Notes: generated from the sequence alone by a model not told the origin. A DNA stretch of 64,000 nucleotides from Streptomyces sp. SW4 (GCA_003248315.1 QKWM01000002.1:62001-126000), one strand, 5' to 3'; counted from the first letter of the stretch, positions 29,964 through 41,667 are shown. Made by a program: numbers and translations.

Positions 29964-30941
29964 TCAGCTCGCGTGGACGGGGCTGCCGTAGGCGCCGTCG
30001 GTGAGGCGGTCGACGGCGGGGAAGGGGGCCGCCTTGGCGGCGGCGACCGCGAGACGGGTCTCGTCGCGGAACTCCTCGTCCCAGGCGGCGAGCAGGTCCT
30101 CCACGTCGGGCGCGGCAGGGCGCAGGGCGTCGGCGGCGCGGCGCACCGGGCAGCGCTCGAGCCAGCTCTCGACCTCCTCGCGGGGGCGGTCGATGCCGGT
30201 GTCGTGGCCGGGGCCGACGTGCTCGCGCCAGCGGTAGGTGTCCAGTTCCAGGAAGTACGGGCCCTCGCCGGCGCGGCAGGCGGCGACGGCGCGGCGGGCG
30301 GCGGCGTGGACCTCGGCGACGTCGTTGCCGTCGACGCGTTCGGCGGTGATGCCGAAGGCGCGGGCGCGGGCGGTGACGGAGCCGCCGGCGGGCTGGCGGG
30401 CGGCGATCGGCGAGGAGATGGAGTAGGCGTTGTTCTCGCAGACGTAGACGACCGGGGCGCGGTGCACGGCGGCGAAGTTGAGCGACTCGTGGAAGACGCC
30501 CTCCTCGGCGGCGCCGTCGCCGAAGAACGTCACGACGACCCGCCGCGAGCCCTGCCGGCCGAGCGCCCAGGCGGCGCCGGTGGCCACCGAGATCATCTCG
30601 CCGAGGATCGCGGCGGACCCGGCGAATCCGGCGGCGCGGTCGGTCAGGTGCACGGAGCCTCCGCGTCCGCGGGCGCAGCCGGTCTCCTTGCCGTACAGCT
30701 CGGCGACCATGCCGGGCAGGTCGCCGCCCTTGGCGAGGTAGGCGGCGTGGCTGCGGTGGCCGGTGTAGACGAGGTCGTCCTGGCGCAGCGCGGCGCACAC
30801 GCCGACGGCGGCGGCCTCCTGGCCGATGGAGAAGTGCACGGGGGTGCGCATCTCCTGCTCGTCGCGGTACAGGTCGGCGAGTTCCTCCTCGACGCAGCGG
30901 ATGCGCACCATCTGCCGGAGCAGTAGGGCGGGGTCCGTCAC
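29964..30941 (-). CDS. Thiamine-diphosphate E1 alpha subunit
   Basis: 325 residues. Thiamine-diphosphate motif GDGAAEEGVFHESLN...ENNAYSISSP and the channel His in HRSHAAYLAKGGD; phosphorylation-loop-like RGRGGSVHL. I chose GTG 30941, with GGAGGAAG five bases upstream, over a GTG thirty bases further out. Pairs with the beta subunit directly after it. Its start faces the DesVIII-like gene across a 262-bp divergent region, suggesting joint control of sugar-building and sugar-attaching genes. Confidence 0.87.
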   Translation of the reverse strand: MTDPALLLRQMVRIRCVEEELADLYRDEQEMRTPVHFSIGQEAAAVGVCAALRQDDLVYTGHRSHAAYLAKGGDLPGMVAELYGKETGCARGRGGSVHLTDRAAGFAGSAAILGEMISVATGAAWALGRQGSRRVVVTFFGDGAAEEGVFHESLNFAAVHRAPVVYVCENNAYSISSPIAARQPAGGSVTARARAFGITAERVDGNDVAEVHAAARRAVAACRAGEGPYFLELDTYRWREHVGPGHDTGIDRPREEVESWLERCPVRRAADALRPAAPDVEDLLAAWDEEFRDETRLAVAAAKAAPFPAVDRLTDGAYGSPVHAS

Positions 30942-31203
30942 CGCTTCCTCCGGTGTGTTGGGGGTCGGCACGGCCTTCGGTCACCTCCGCGGCTCGGCAG
31001 CCGGTCGACGGCAGGGGTCTTGTGGGGCCGATGGTCGCGGGGGCGGGTGGAGCGGGGCTGGAGCGGGACCGGAACGCGGGGTGTGGGCGCAGGTGCGGCG
31101 AGGGGTGCGGCGGGCGGCCGGGGCGGCGGGGCTCGACCGGGGCTCCGTCGAGGGGCCTAGCCTGCGCCTGCCACGCAGGCCACTGAGCAGAGAGGTGCCG
31201 TCC
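30942..31203. promoter_or_regulatory. Divergent promoter region
   Basis: 262 bp between two divergent genes. I see a short inverted repeat GCCTGCG/CGCAGGC just upstream of the plus-strand start and no clear -35/-10 pairs on either strand, so promoters are inferred from gene orientation only. Confidence 0.35.
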
Positions 31204-32291
<1,088 letters not shown>

Positions 32292-32325
32292 CGCAGCCGC
32301 CCGCGCGGCGGAGGGCGTGGCCCGC

Positions 32326-32367
32326 ACGACGAGGGGCCCCGGCCGGCCGGCCGGGGCCCCTCGTCGT
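32326..32367. terminator. Perfect 42-bp palindrome, bidirectional terminator
   Basis: Every base from 32326 to 32346 pairs with 32347-32367, and the repeat sits exactly between the convergent helper and ABM genes, followed by TTTC on the plus side. Confidence 0.85.
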
Positions 32368-32377
32368 TTCCCGCCGG

Positions 32378-32668
32378 TCAGGCGGCGCGCTCCTGGGAGA
32401 CGGTGTACAGGTTGGGTTCGCCGGTGCTCAGCGCCCGCAGGGCGGTGCGGTGTTCCGCGAAACCGGGCTGCTTCAGCGCCTGTTCGAAGGAGGCGCGGTC
32501 CTCCCACTCGGCCACGTTGACGTACGCGCCGGGCTCGTCCGCGTGCTTGAGCAGGCGGTGGCGGATGAAGCCGGGCTGGGCGCCGAAGAACTCCGACGTC
32601 CGGGCGAAGGCCGCCTCGAACTCGGCCGGCGGGCCGGTGACGGTGAAGCGGTTGACGAAGACGATCAC
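32378..32668 (-). CDS. Antibiotic biosynthesis monooxygenase (ABM) family protein
   Basis: 96 residues, one dimeric ferredoxin-like domain: IVFVNRFTVTG, FEAAFARTSEFFGAQPGF, then VNVAEWEDRASFEQALKQPGF. Relatives such as ActVA-Orf6 oxidise anthrone-type carbons to quinones without a cofactor, which would suit an aromatic polyketide; other members only bind ligands. GTG 32668 with GAGAGGAG upstream. Directly downstream of the EamA-family gene on the minus strand. Whether the catalytic Trp/Asn/Tyr set is complete I cannot tell. Confidence 0.78.
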   Translation of the reverse strand: MIVFVNRFTVTGPPAEFEAAFARTSEFFGAQPGFIRHRLLKHADEPGAYVNVAEWEDRASFEQALKQPGFAEHRTALRALSTGEPNLYTVSQERAA

Positions 32669-32724
32669 GGCTGCTCCTCTCCGGTGGGTGCGCGGTGGCC
32701 GCGCGAGGGGTGCGCGGGCGGCGG

Positions 32725-33684
32725 TCAGCGCACCGCGGCGGGGTCGTGGCGGCCGTGGCCGCCTCGGGGCGGGCCGGGTACGGCCGGTGGTGGCCGACCG
32801 CTGCGGCAGGCGGGCCAGGACCAGGCCGGCCACGATGACGGCCATGCCGAGGATCTCGCGGGTGCCCAGCGCGTAGTCCTCCAGCAGCACCATGCCGAGG
32901 GTGAGCACGACCGGCACCGCGTACAGCACGCTGGAGGCCTTGGCGGCGCCCTCCTCGCGGATCAGCCAGGCGAAGCACATGTAGATCAGGCCGGTGTTGA
33001 GGACGCCGAGCACCAGCAGGGCGCCGATGATCGAGGCGGAGAAGTGCGGGGTGGAGTCGAAGCCTCCGTTGGGGAGGTTGATCCCGGCCCAGCCGACGCC
33101 GATGACGGCCTGGGTGGTGGCGAGGACCAGCGGCGTCATGGACCGGCCGCCCTCCTCGGCGGGGCCCATGAGCTTCTCCATGAGCAGCATGGACCAGCCG
33201 TAGGCGAGGGCGGCGACGGCGTTGACGGCCGCGCCGGCCGACAGCCACTCGGCGCCCCACGGCGCGTACAGCACGAGGACGCCGGCGAAGCCGACGACGA
33301 GGCCGGCGGTCACGCGGGCCGGGACGCGGTCGGCGCGGCGGGCGGCCAGGTAGAGCAGGACCACGCACAGCGGCACGCTGGCGTTGAACACCGACACCAT
33401 GCCGGCGTCGGCGCCGACGGCGTCGTCGACCAGCTCGACCAGCAGCACCGGCAGGGCGTTGGCGAGGAAGGCGATCAGCACCAGCTGGGCCCACACGCCC
33501 GCCCCGCGCGGCAGCCGGTCCCGGCTGAACGCCAGGATGCCGAGCATGGCCACGGCGCCGACGAGGATGCGGAAGAAGCTGAACTGGGCGGAGTTCAGCC
33601 CCCGAAGACGATCTTGATCCAGAAGTAGCTGGAGCCCCACAGCAGGGCGACGGCGGCGAAGCGCGCCGCGGAGTCGAAACGCAC
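32725..33684 (-). CDS. EamA/DMT-family transporter
   Basis: About 318 residues, ten hydrophobic segments in two EamA repeats: start ARFAAVALLWGSSYFWIKI, second repeat GAAVNAVAALAYGWSMLLMEKL, ending GTREILGMAVIVAGLVLARLP. GTG 33684 with GGAGGAAA. Lost bases near 33600 and around 32760-32790 are needed; the stop at 32725 is inferred because no stop occurs in the main frame before the next gene. Drug/metabolite exporters of this type move small organic molecules. Placed directly after another exporter, so probably cotranscribed. Confidence 0.77.
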
Positions 33685-33701
33685 GGCGTTTCCTCCGTGT
33701 C

Positions 33702-35180
33702 TCAGCGGCCCGAGGTGCGCACGGCACCGGCCGGTCGGATGAAGAGCGCGACGACGAACGCGGCCACGGCGAAGCAGGCGCCGGCGGTGAAGCTGGCGGA
33801 CATGCTCTCCAGGAACACATGGCCCTGGACGGCCTCCTCGGGCAGGCCGGCCGGCGGGTTCTCGGCGGCGGCGCTGCCGGCGCGGGCGGCGACGGTGACC
33901 AGGACGGCCAGGCCCAGCGAGGCGCCGACGGTCTGGAGCGCGTTGTGGACGCTGGAGGCGGCGCCGGCCTCGTCGCGGCGCAGGCCGGAGGTGCCGAGGA
34001 CGGTGGTGGGCAGCACGCAGAAGGCCATGCCGGTGCCGAAGACGAGCAGGGCGGGCAGGGCGGTGTCCCAGTAGCCGGAGCCGGCCTCCAGGCGCGACAG
34101 CCACAGGTTGGCGGCGACGAGCAGCGCGGCGCCGGTGAGCATCAGCCGCTTGGCGCCGATGGCGCGCTCGAGGCGGACGGCCGCCGCGGACATGGTGATC
34201 ATCGCGACGGCGACCGGGGTCAGGGCGACGGCGGAGGTGAGCGGGCCGTGGCCGGCGATGTGCTGGAAGTACTGGATGAGGAAGAACATGGTGCCGATCA
34301 GGGCGCCCTGGACGGCGAAGGTGCCGGTGTAGGCGGTCAGCCGGTCGCGGTCGGCGAACAGCCGCAGCACCACGATGGGCTGCTCGGCGCGCCGCTCGAC
34401 GAACCAGAACGCGGCGAGCAGCAGGACGCCGGCGGTGAGGGTGCCGACGACCAGCGGGTCGCTCCACGGGTGTTCGGCGACCCGGGCCAGCCCGAAGACG
34501 AGGGCGGCGGCGCCGGCGGTGGACAGCACCGCGCCGGCGAGGTCGAACCGGCCGCGGGTGCGCGGGGTCTCGGCGATGACGAGCGGGGCGAGCAGCAGGA
34601 TCGCCACGCCGATGGGCACGTTGAGCAGCAGCACCCAGCGCCAGGAGCTGAGGGAGGTCAGCGCGCCGGACAGCAGCAGCCCGCCGGCGGTGCTGAGGGC
34701 GCCGACCGCGGTGCACACCGCGATGGCCTTCTTGCGTCCGGCGCCCTCGGGGAACAGGCTCAGCACGAGGGCGAGGGCGCTGGGCGCGGCGAACGCCGCC
34801 CCGATGCCCTGGACGGCGCGCACGGCGATGAGGAACTCGCCGGAGGGCGCGAGGCCGCGCAGTGCCGCGGCGCCGGTGAACAGGGCGACACCGGCGAGGA
34901 AGACCCGGCGGCGGCCCAGCAGGTCGCCGGTGCGGCCGCCGAGCAGCAGCAGTCCGCCGAAGGTCAGCAGGTAGGCGTTGAGGACCCAGCCCAGGCCGAC
35001 CGGGCCGAGGCCGAGGTCCTGGCCCATGCCGGGCAGCGCGATGTTCACCATCGACTCGTCGATCATGATCATCGCGTTGCAGGTGGCCAGCAGGCCGAGC
35101 GCGAGTCCGGCGCGGGCCGCGGTGGCCGGTTTCGGCGGCGCCGTGCCGAGCGCCGGTGGTTCGGTGACGTGCGCGGACAT
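33702..35180 (-). CDS. MFS drug exporter, EmrB/QacA (14-TM) type
   Basis: 492 residues, intact. Starts with the DHA2 motif GLALGLLATCNAMIMIDESM followed by VNIALPGMGQDLG, motif A GGRTGDLLGRRRVFLAG, and RAVQGIGAAFAAPSALALV. About 14 hydrophobic segments. ATG 35180 with GGAGG seven to ten bases upstream. Divergent from the SDR gene at 35352. It is the third exporter of the window, likely a self-resistance pump for the glycosylated product. Confidence 0.9.
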   Translation of the reverse strand: MSAHVTEPPALGTAPPKPATAARAGLALGLLATCNAMIMIDESMVNIALPGMGQDLGLGPVGLGWVLNAYLLTFGGLLLLGGRTGDLLGRRRVFLAGVALFTGAAALRGLAPSGEFLIAVRAVQGIGAAFAAPSALALVLSLFPEGAGRKKAIAVCTAVGALSTAGGLLLSGALTSLSSWRWVLLLNVPIGVAILLLAPLVIAETPRTRGRFDLAGAVLSTAGAAALVFGLARVAEHPWSDPLVVGTLTAGVLLLAAFWFVERRAEQPIVVLRLFADRDRLTAYTGTFAVQGALIGTMFFLIQYFQHIAGHGPLTSAVALTPVAVAMITMSAAAVRLERAIGAKRLMLTGAALLVAANLWLSRLEAGSGYWDTALPALLVFGTGMAFCVLPTTVLGTSGLRRDEAGAASSVHNALQTVGASLGLAVLVTVAARAGSAAAENPPAGLPEEAVQGHVFLESMSASFTAGACFAVAAFVVALFIRPAGAVRTSGR

Positions 35181-35325
35181 GCCGTGCCTCCAGGGGACGT
35201 GGTCGGACGGAAGGTGCCGGTTGCGGTGGCGCGTGAGCGGCCGCGGGACCCCGGCTCTGACGGTCCATCCACGGCACGTGCACGGCGCCTGGACACCGTC
35301 CCAACGGCCGCTAGAGCCGTCTTCG

Positions 35326-35338
35326 AGCCACGGTGGCT
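35326..35338. promoter_or_regulatory. 13-bp palindrome, possible operator
   Basis: AGCCACGGTGGCT lies 13 bp before the SDR start in the 171-bp divergent gap with the exporter, where a repressor could block SDR expression. No adjacent regulator gene is seen. Confidence 0.35.
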
Positions 35339-35351
35339 AACGTTCGCCGGT

Positions 35352-36123
35352 ATGACGGGACGTCAGTGCGGAGCAGGGCAGGGGCGCGTGGCCGTGGTCA
35401 CCGGCGGCGGCACGGGCATCGGACGGGCGACGGCGAGGGCGCTGGCCGCGGACGGGGCGCGGGTGCTGGTGGTGGGCCGTACGCCGGAGACGCTGGCGGG
35501 CACGGCGGCCGGGCACGGGGCGGCCGTGCGGACCCTGGTGGCGGATCTGACGGACGACGGCGCCCCGGAGCGGATCACGGCCGCGGCGCTGGACGCCTTC
35601 GGCCGGCTGGACGTGCTGGTGCACAACGCGGCGGCGGTGCTGCCCGAGCCGGCCGGCGCGGTGACGCGGGAGCACGCCCGGACGCAGGTGGAGACCAATC
35701 TGGTCGCGCCGCTGATGCTGACCCGGGCCGCGCTGCCGGCGCTCGCCGCGGCGCGCGGCACGGTGGTGGCGGTGGGCACGGCGGCGGTGCAGGGGCGCCG
35801 GGCGTTCGCGGGCTGTCGCTGTACGGCGCGACGAAGACGGCGCTGGACTTCCTGGTGCGCACGTGGGCGGTGGAGCTGGCGCCGCTGGGGGTGCGTGCGG
35901 TGGGGTGGCGCCCGGGGAGACGGACACCGGCATCGGGGAGCGCATGGGGTGGAGCGCGGCGGACATCGCCCGGCACCAGGCCGAGGCGGCGGCGCGCACG
36001 CCCTCGGGCCGGGTGGGCCGGCCCGAGGACGTCGCCTGGTGGATCGTGCGGCTCACCCGGCCGGAGGGGGCCTGGGCGAGCGGCACGGTGGTGGCCGTGG
36101 ACGGCGCCGCGTCGGTGGTGTGA
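35352..36123 (+). CDS. Short-chain dehydrogenase/reductase
   Basis: About 257 residues. Cofactor loop VVTGGGTGIGRATA, LVHNAA, catalytic YGATK, and the C-terminal GRPEDVAWWIVRL...SGTVVAVDG of classical SDRs. The Ser of the triad is not obvious (VAVGTAAVQG). Two lost bases near 35812 and 35915 are bridged. ATG 35352 has no clear ribosome site. Could reduce a polyketide or sugar ketone; no carrier-ketoreductase hallmark such as a long PKS-type loop is visible. Isolated plus-strand gene between two minus-strand blocks. Confidence 0.8.
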
Positions 36124-36130
36124 GGGTGTG

Positions 36131-36170
36131 CCGTCCGGATCGGGGCGCGCCCGCGGCCCGATCCGGACGG
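36131..36170. terminator. Bidirectional terminator hairpin
   Basis: Perfect 14-bp arms (36131-36144, 36157-36170) with a 12-base loop between the convergent SDR and glycosyltransferase stops. Confidence 0.8.
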
Positions 36171-36175
36171 CGGTG

Positions 36176-37448
36176 CTAGGCGGCGGCCTCGGCGGTCAGC
36201 CGTTCCAGGACGGGCACCGCCTCGTTGGGGGTGGGCTCGGCCAGGATCTCGGCGCGGACCCGGTCGGCGGCCTTGGTGAACGACTCCTCGGTGAGCAGCC
36301 GCTCGACCGCCGTGCGCAGCGCGTCGACGGTGAGGCCGGCGGCGGGCAGGTACAGCCCGTAGCCGAGTTCGGCGACGCGGCGGGCCTTGGCCACCGTGTC
36401 CCAGCCGTAGGGCAGCATCAGCTGGGGCACGCCGTGCAGTTCGGCGGTGGCGCGGGTGCCGATGCCGCCGTGGTGGACGACCGCCGCGCAGGTCGGCAGC
36501 AGGTCGTTCAGGGGACGAAGTCCACCAGCCGTACGTTGTCCGGCACCGGGCCCGGCTGGTCGCGGGCGTCGGCGCCGAGCGTCGCGACGATCTCGGCGTC
36601 GAGGCCGGCGAGGCCGTCGAGGAGCGCGGCGAGGGAGAACGGGGCGTGGTCGAGTTCGCCGGACAGGCCCAGCGTCAGGCAGACCCGGGGCCGTTCGGCC
36701 GGTGCGCGCAGCCAGTCGGGGACCACGGAGGCCCCGTTGTGCGGCACGTGGCGCACGCCGACGGTGCGCAGCCCGAGGTCGAGGCGGGAGCCGGGCGGGG
36801 TGATGTCGATGGTCCACTGGCCGGTGACCATCTCCTCGGTGAAGCCGAGGTGGGGTGCGTAGCGGCGCACGGCCCGGCCGAGCCATTCGGCGGTGGGGTC
36901 CTGCACGGGCCGGGCAGGCCGGCGGAGTGGCGCAGGAACTCCTGGCGGGCCCGGACGGTGATGTCGACGCCGTGCAGCAGCCGGGCGTGCGCGGCTCCGA
37001 CGGCGCGGGCGACGACGGCGCCCGCGAAGGTGTGCTGTTCCCAGATCACCAGGTCGGGGCGCCAGTGCCGGGCGTAGGCGACGAGGTCGTCGAGCATGGC
37101 GTCGTTGCTGACCGATGCGTACAGGGCGGCGACCGCGATGTTCTCCAGGGCGAGGAGGGACTCGTGGGTCCACTGCCCGGGGTCGTCGCGGGTGAAGTCG
37201 AAGCCCTGCACGTGGCCGGAGCCGTCCTCGAGGATCTGCCCGAGCAGTTCGGGGGCGTGCGGGTCGTTGAAGTACCAGTGGGGGGTGCCGACGGGTACGG
37301 CGGTGAGCCCGGCCCCGGTGATCTGCTCGGTGATGTCGGGGTGGCCGGCGACGCGCACCTCGTGCCCGGCGGTGCGCAGCGCGGAGGCGAGCGGCACCAT
37401 CGAGAAGTAGTGGGTGTGGTGCGGGAAGGAGACGAACAGGACCTTCAT
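36176..37448 (-). CDS. Glycosyltransferase, DesVII/EryCIII type (GT1, helper-dependent)
   Basis: About 425 residues. N-terminal acceptor domain VLFVSFPHHTHYFSMVPLA; C-terminal NDP-sugar domain with VVHHGGIGTRATAEL and GVPQLMLPYGWDT. Closely patterned on macrolide and anthracycline aminosugar transferases that need a P450-like helper, and that helper is at 31204. Lost bases near 36910 and 36515. ATG 37448 overlaps the stop of the oxidase gene (ATGA). Transfers an activated deoxysugar to the aglycone; sugar-building genes must be elsewhere, apart from the E1 pair that may add a two-carbon branch. Confidence 0.87.
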
Positions 37449-39099
37449 CGCTGCGACCCCCGTGCGGCGGGCGGACGGACAGGGTGTGGCGGAAGACGTC
37501 GCGCGGGTCCCAGACGGCCTTGACGCGCTGGAGCCGGGCGTAGGCGTCCTTGTAGTAGAGCCGGTGCCAGGGCACGCCGGAGGTGTTCCAGCGGGCGTCG
37601 GCGGTGTCGATGTCGGGGTAGTTGATGTAGCAGCCGTCGCTGTCGCGGCCGGGGACGGGGACGCCGCCGGTGGAGGCGTACACGTCGCGGTAGAGCCGGC
37701 GCAGCCAGTCGACCGACTCGCCGTCGGCGTCGGGGTCCTGCCAGGTGTTCATGAACAGGGCCTTGAGGACGGAGTCGCGGTGGGTGGAGGCGGTGGCGTG
37801 CTCCGGCACGGTGTTGACGCGGCCGCCGAAGGACTGCAGGGAGACGGAGGCGGTGTCGTGCCGGTGGCCGGTGCTGTTGAGGTAGGTGTACAGCACGTCG
37901 GCCTGGTCCTCGCGCCAGCTGCGCCGCAGATACGCCGACTTGATCTTCTGGCGGCCGATCTCGTAGTCCTGTGAGGCGGCGAGGTCCTGGGTGGCGGTGA
38001 GCCAGGGCTGCTCGGTGATCTCGGAGATCTGCGGGGAGCCGCCGACGCCGTCGGCGACGGCCTCCGCGTAGGCGCGCAGCAGCTTCTCGGCGTCGGGGCG
38101 GGTGCCGGCCATGTGCGCGAAGCTGACGGCGGCCGGGGTCGGTTCGGCGTCGGCGGAGGCGGGCCGCCCGTACATCACCAGGCCGCCGAAGAGACCGGCG
38201 TACGGGGAGCCGGCGTCGCTGTTGCGTTCGTGCCACAGGCCGTGGTTGCGCACGAGCCGGCGGAAGGAGGCCCGGTCCAGGCCCTCGCGGGGGACGTACA
38301 CCATGCCGGACAGGACGGTGCCGGGCGGGCGGGGCAGCAGCCGGTGCGGCTCGTCGCAGCCGGGCGGGGCGTCGGGCGAACGGAACCAGTAGCGGGTGAC
38401 GATGCCGAAGTTGCCGCCGCCTGCGCCGGTGTGCGCCCACCACAGCTCGCGGCGGGGGCCGTGGTCGTCGCGGGTGGCGACGACGGCGTGGGCGCGGCCC
38501 CGGGCGTCGACGACCACGACCTCGACGGCGTACAGGTGGTCGGCGGCGAGACCGAAGGCGCGCGAGAGCGCGCCGTAGCCGCCGCCGGTGACGTGTCCGC
38601 CGAGGCCGACGGTGGCGCTGGCGCCGCCGGGCAGGGTGACGCCCCACCCGTAGTACAGCTTCTTGTACACGTCCATCAGGCGGGCGCCGGCCTCCACCAT
38701 GAAGGCGCGCCGCCGCGCGTCGTAGGTGACGGCGTCCATCGCGGCGAGGTCGACGACCACGCGGACGGCGGGGTCGCCGACGACGTTCTCGAAGCAGTGG
38801 CCGCCGCTGCGCACGGCGATCCGCTTGCCGGCGCGTACCGCGTCGTCGACGGCGTCGACGACGTCGGCGGTGGTGGTGGCGAGCCGGAACGCCTCGGGGC
38901 GGGCGGTGAAGCGCTTGTTGCTGCCCCGGGTGGACAGGTCGGCGTAGCGCGGGTCACCGGGGGTGACGGTGGCGGCGTCCCCCGCGGAGGCCGGGGTGTC
39001 CCGCGCGGCGGCGGGGGCGACGCCGGCGGCGGTCAGGCCGGCGGCGGCACCCGCGGTGAGGGAGCCGGCGACGAAACGGCGGCGGCTGGGAACGGTCAT
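37445..39099 (-). CDS. Exported FAD-linked sugar oxidase, AknOx-like (BBE family)
   Basis: About 551 residues. Tat signal SRRRFVAGS plus hydrophobic Ala-rich stretch. FAD domain VRSGGHCFENVVGDP with the covalent-FAD His; substrate domain and tail YINYPDIDTADARWNTSGVP, then YKDAYARLQRVKAVWDPRDV. The pattern follows AknOx, which oxidises the terminal deoxysugar of aclacinomycin outside the cell. AknOx also binds FAD through a Cys (AGVCPQVG as I recall); here that place is GGASATVG, Ser at 38617-38619, so only single attachment is possible. One lost base near 37470. ATG 39099 with AAAGGTG. Coupled to the glycosyltransferase. Confidence 0.88.
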
Positions 39100-39149
39100 C
39101 GTGCACCTTTCTCGGTGGCTCGGGCCCGACGGCGGACCGGCTCGGGCGG

Positions 39150-40395
39150 TCAGGCCGCGCTGAGGACGGCCGCCGAGTTGAAGCCGCCCCGGCCGCGGGC
39201 CAGGACGAGGGCGTGGCGGACGGGGGTCTCGCGGGGTGCGGTGACGAGGTCGACGGGGCAGTCGGCAGCGGGCGCGGTGGTGCCGGTGGTCGGCGGGATC
39301 ACCTGGTCGCGCAGGGACAGCAGGGCCGCGGCCACGTCGAGGGAGGCGCCGCCGGCCAGGAGCCGTCCGGTCATCGACTTCGGCGCGGTGACGGGCACGC
39401 CGCGGGGGCCGAACAGGGCGGCGAGCGCCTCGGCCTCGGCGCGGTCGGCGGCGCGGGCGCCGGCCGCGTCGGCGAAGACCACGTCGACGTCGTCGGGGCG
39501 CAGCCCGGCGTCGGCGAGGGCGAGGCGGGCGGCGTCGCCCAGGCGGGGGTGCCGGGGCCGTCGAAGGTGGCGGCGTAGCCGGTGAACGCGCCGTAGACGC
39601 GGGCGTCGCGGGCGCGGGCGGCGGCGTCGCTCTCCAGGACGAACAGGGCGCCGCCCTCGCCGACGACGTGGCCGCTCGCCTCGGCGTCGAAGGGCAGGTA
39701 GGCGCGGGCGGGGTCGGTGACGCGGCTCAGCTCGTCCGCGGCGAGGTGGGCGGCCCAGCCCCAGGGGCACAGCGCCGAGTCGACGCCGCCGGTGACCATC
39801 AGCGTCGCGCCCTTGCGGATCTGGCGGCGGGCGTGGGCGATCGCGTCGAGGCCGCCGGCCTGTTCGCTGACGACGACGCCGCTGGAGCCGCGCAGCCCGT
39901 GCCGGATGGAGATCTGGCCGGTGTTGACGGCGTAGAACCAGGCGAAGGACTGGTAGGCGCTGACGTGCTGGCCGCCCTTGGACCACAGGGCCTGCAGTTC
40001 GCGCTGCCCGAACTCGAAGCCGCCGGCGGAGGAGGCGGTGACCACGCCGGCGCCGTACTCGGGCAGGGCGTCGGGGTCGCTGCCGCAGTCGTCGAGGGCT
40101 TCCTTGGCGGCGGCCAGCGACAGCCGGGTGACCCGGTCGGTCTGCGGCAGCAGCCGGCTGGGCAGGTGCTCGGCGTCGACGAAGCCGGGGACCTCGCCGG
40201 CGATGCGCACCGGGTAGCGGGAGGCGTCGAAGCGGGTCACCGGGCGGATGCCGCTCTCGCCGCGCAGGGTCGCCGCCCACCAGGCCTCGGTGCCCAGCCC
40301 GTTGGGGGCGGTGACGCCGATGCCGGTGACGACGGAGCCGGTGGTGGTGGGGAGCCCGGCCGGGCGGCGGGGCGGTCCAGGGTCGCTGTGGTCAT
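39150..40395 (-). CDS. Type II PKS ketosynthase beta / chain length factor
   Basis: About 415 residues. KS fold with the active-site Cys replaced by Gln: [16 protein letters not shown], the hallmark of an aromatic chain length factor. Other KS parts: [21 protein letters not shown] and [19 protein letters not shown]. Lost bases near 40360, just after a [14 protein letters not shown] start, and near 39555. ATG 40395 overlaps the KS alpha stop (ATGA), guaranteeing equal synthesis. Sets polyketide length with its partner; no ACP gene follows, unlike most such operons. Confidence 0.92.
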
Positions 40396-41657
40396 GCCGC
40401 CTCCTGAAGTCGCGGCCGGGTCAGGACGATGGCGCTCTGGAAGCCGCCGAAGCCGCTGCCGACGCTGAGCACGGTGTCGGTGCGCTGTTCCCGCGCGGTG
40501 AGCGGGGTGTAGTCGAGGTCGCAGGCCGGGTCGGCCTCGTGCAGGTTGGCCGTCGGCGGCACGGTGTCGTGCTCGATGGCCAGGGCGCTGGCGGCCACCT
40601 CCAGCGAGCCGATCGCGCCGAGCGAGTGGCCGATCATGGACTTGATGGAGCTGACGGGCACCCGGTAGGCGTGGTCGCCGAGGCTGCGCTTGAACGCGGC
40701 GGTCTCGTGCCGGTCGTTCTGCTTGGTGCCGGAGCCGTGGGCGTTGACGTAGTCGACGGCGGTGGGGTCGAGGCGGGCCTCGTCGAGCGCCGCGCGGATC
40801 GCCTCGGCCATCTCCACGCCGTCGGACTTCAGCCCGGTCATGTGGTAGGCGTTGCTGCGTCCGGCGAACCCGGCGATCTCCGCGTAGACGTGGGCGCCGC
40901 GGCGGCGGGCGTGCTCGAACTCCTCCAGGACCAGCACGGCCGATCCCTCGCCGAGGACGAAGCCGTTGCGGGAGCGGTCGAAGGGGCGGGAGGCGGTCTC
41001 CGGTTCGTCGTTGCGGGGGCTGGTCGCCTTGATCGCGTCGAAGCAGGCCACGGTGATCGGGGAGATCGGTGCCTCGGTGGCGCCGGTCACCATCACGTCG
41101 GCGCTGCCCTCGCGGATCAGGTCGACGGCGTGCCCGACGGAGTCCAGGCCGGAGGTGCAGCCGGTGGAGACCAGCGACACCGGGCCCTGGGCGCCGACGG
41201 CGCCGGCCACCTCGGCCGCCATCGAGCTGGGCACGAAGTAGTCGAAGAGGTGGGCGACGGCGCGGGTGTGGTCGACCTCCCAGGCGCTGCCGTTCTCGCT
41301 GACCACGCCGTACTCGTTGTCGAGGCCGGTGGTGCAGCCGACGGCGCTGCCGAGGGTGACGCCGGTGCGCACCGGGTCGAGGGCGCCGGTGAGCCCGCTG
41401 TCCTCGACCGCCTCCCGGGCGCTGACGAGGGCGAACTGGGCGGCCCGGTCGAGGCGGGCGGCGTCGGCGGGCCCGAATCCGTGGGCGGCGGGGTCGAAGT
41501 CCGCCTCGGCGGCGATGCGCGAGCGGAACGAGGACGCGTCGAACAGGGTGATGCCGCGCGTGGCGGTGCGGCCCGCGGTCAGCGTGTCCCAGAACGCCCG
41601 GGTGCCCACGCCGCCCGGGGCGACGACCCCGATGCCGGTGATGACGACCCGCCTCAT
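40392..41657 (-). CDS. Type II PKS ketosynthase alpha
   Basis: 421 residues, intact. Start [18 protein letters not shown]; active Cys in [19 protein letters not shown]; His residues in [14 protein letters not shown] and [32 protein letters not shown] is typical of aromatic type II enzymes rather than of FabF. Condenses malonyl-ACP units with the chain length factor to a poly-beta-ketone. The minimal set lacks ACP, ketoreductase, aromatase and cyclase in this window. Ten bases after the thioesterase gene, same operon with oxidase and glycosyltransferase. Confidence 0.93.
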   Translation of the reverse strand: MRRVVITGIGVVAPGGVGTRAFWDTLTAGRTATRGITLFDASSFRSRIAAEADFDPAAHGFGPADAARLDRAAQFALVSAREAVEDSGLTGALDPVRTGVTLGSAVGCTTGLDNEYGVVSENGSAWEVDHTRAVAHLFDYFVPSSMAAEVAGAVGAQGPVSLVSTGCTSGLDSVGHAVDLIREGSADVMVTGATEAPISPITVACFDAIKATSPRNDEPETASRPFDRSRNGFVLGEGSAVLVLEEFEHARRRGAHVYAEIAGFAGRSNAYHMTGLKSDGVEMAEAIRAALDEARLDPTAVDYVNAHGSGTKQNDRHETAAFKRSLGDHAYRVPVSSIKSMIGHSLGAIGSLEVAASALAIEHDTVPPTANLHEADPACDLDYTPLTAREQRTDTVLSVGSGFGGFQSAIVLTRPRLQEAA

Positions 41658-41667
41658 CGGTTGTCCC

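Noticed and set aside
28912..30941. Branched-chain or pyruvate dehydrogenase complex
   Set aside because: No E2 or E3 genes follow and the neighbours are sugar, export and oxidase genes; a true branched-chain type is seen instead at 62878.
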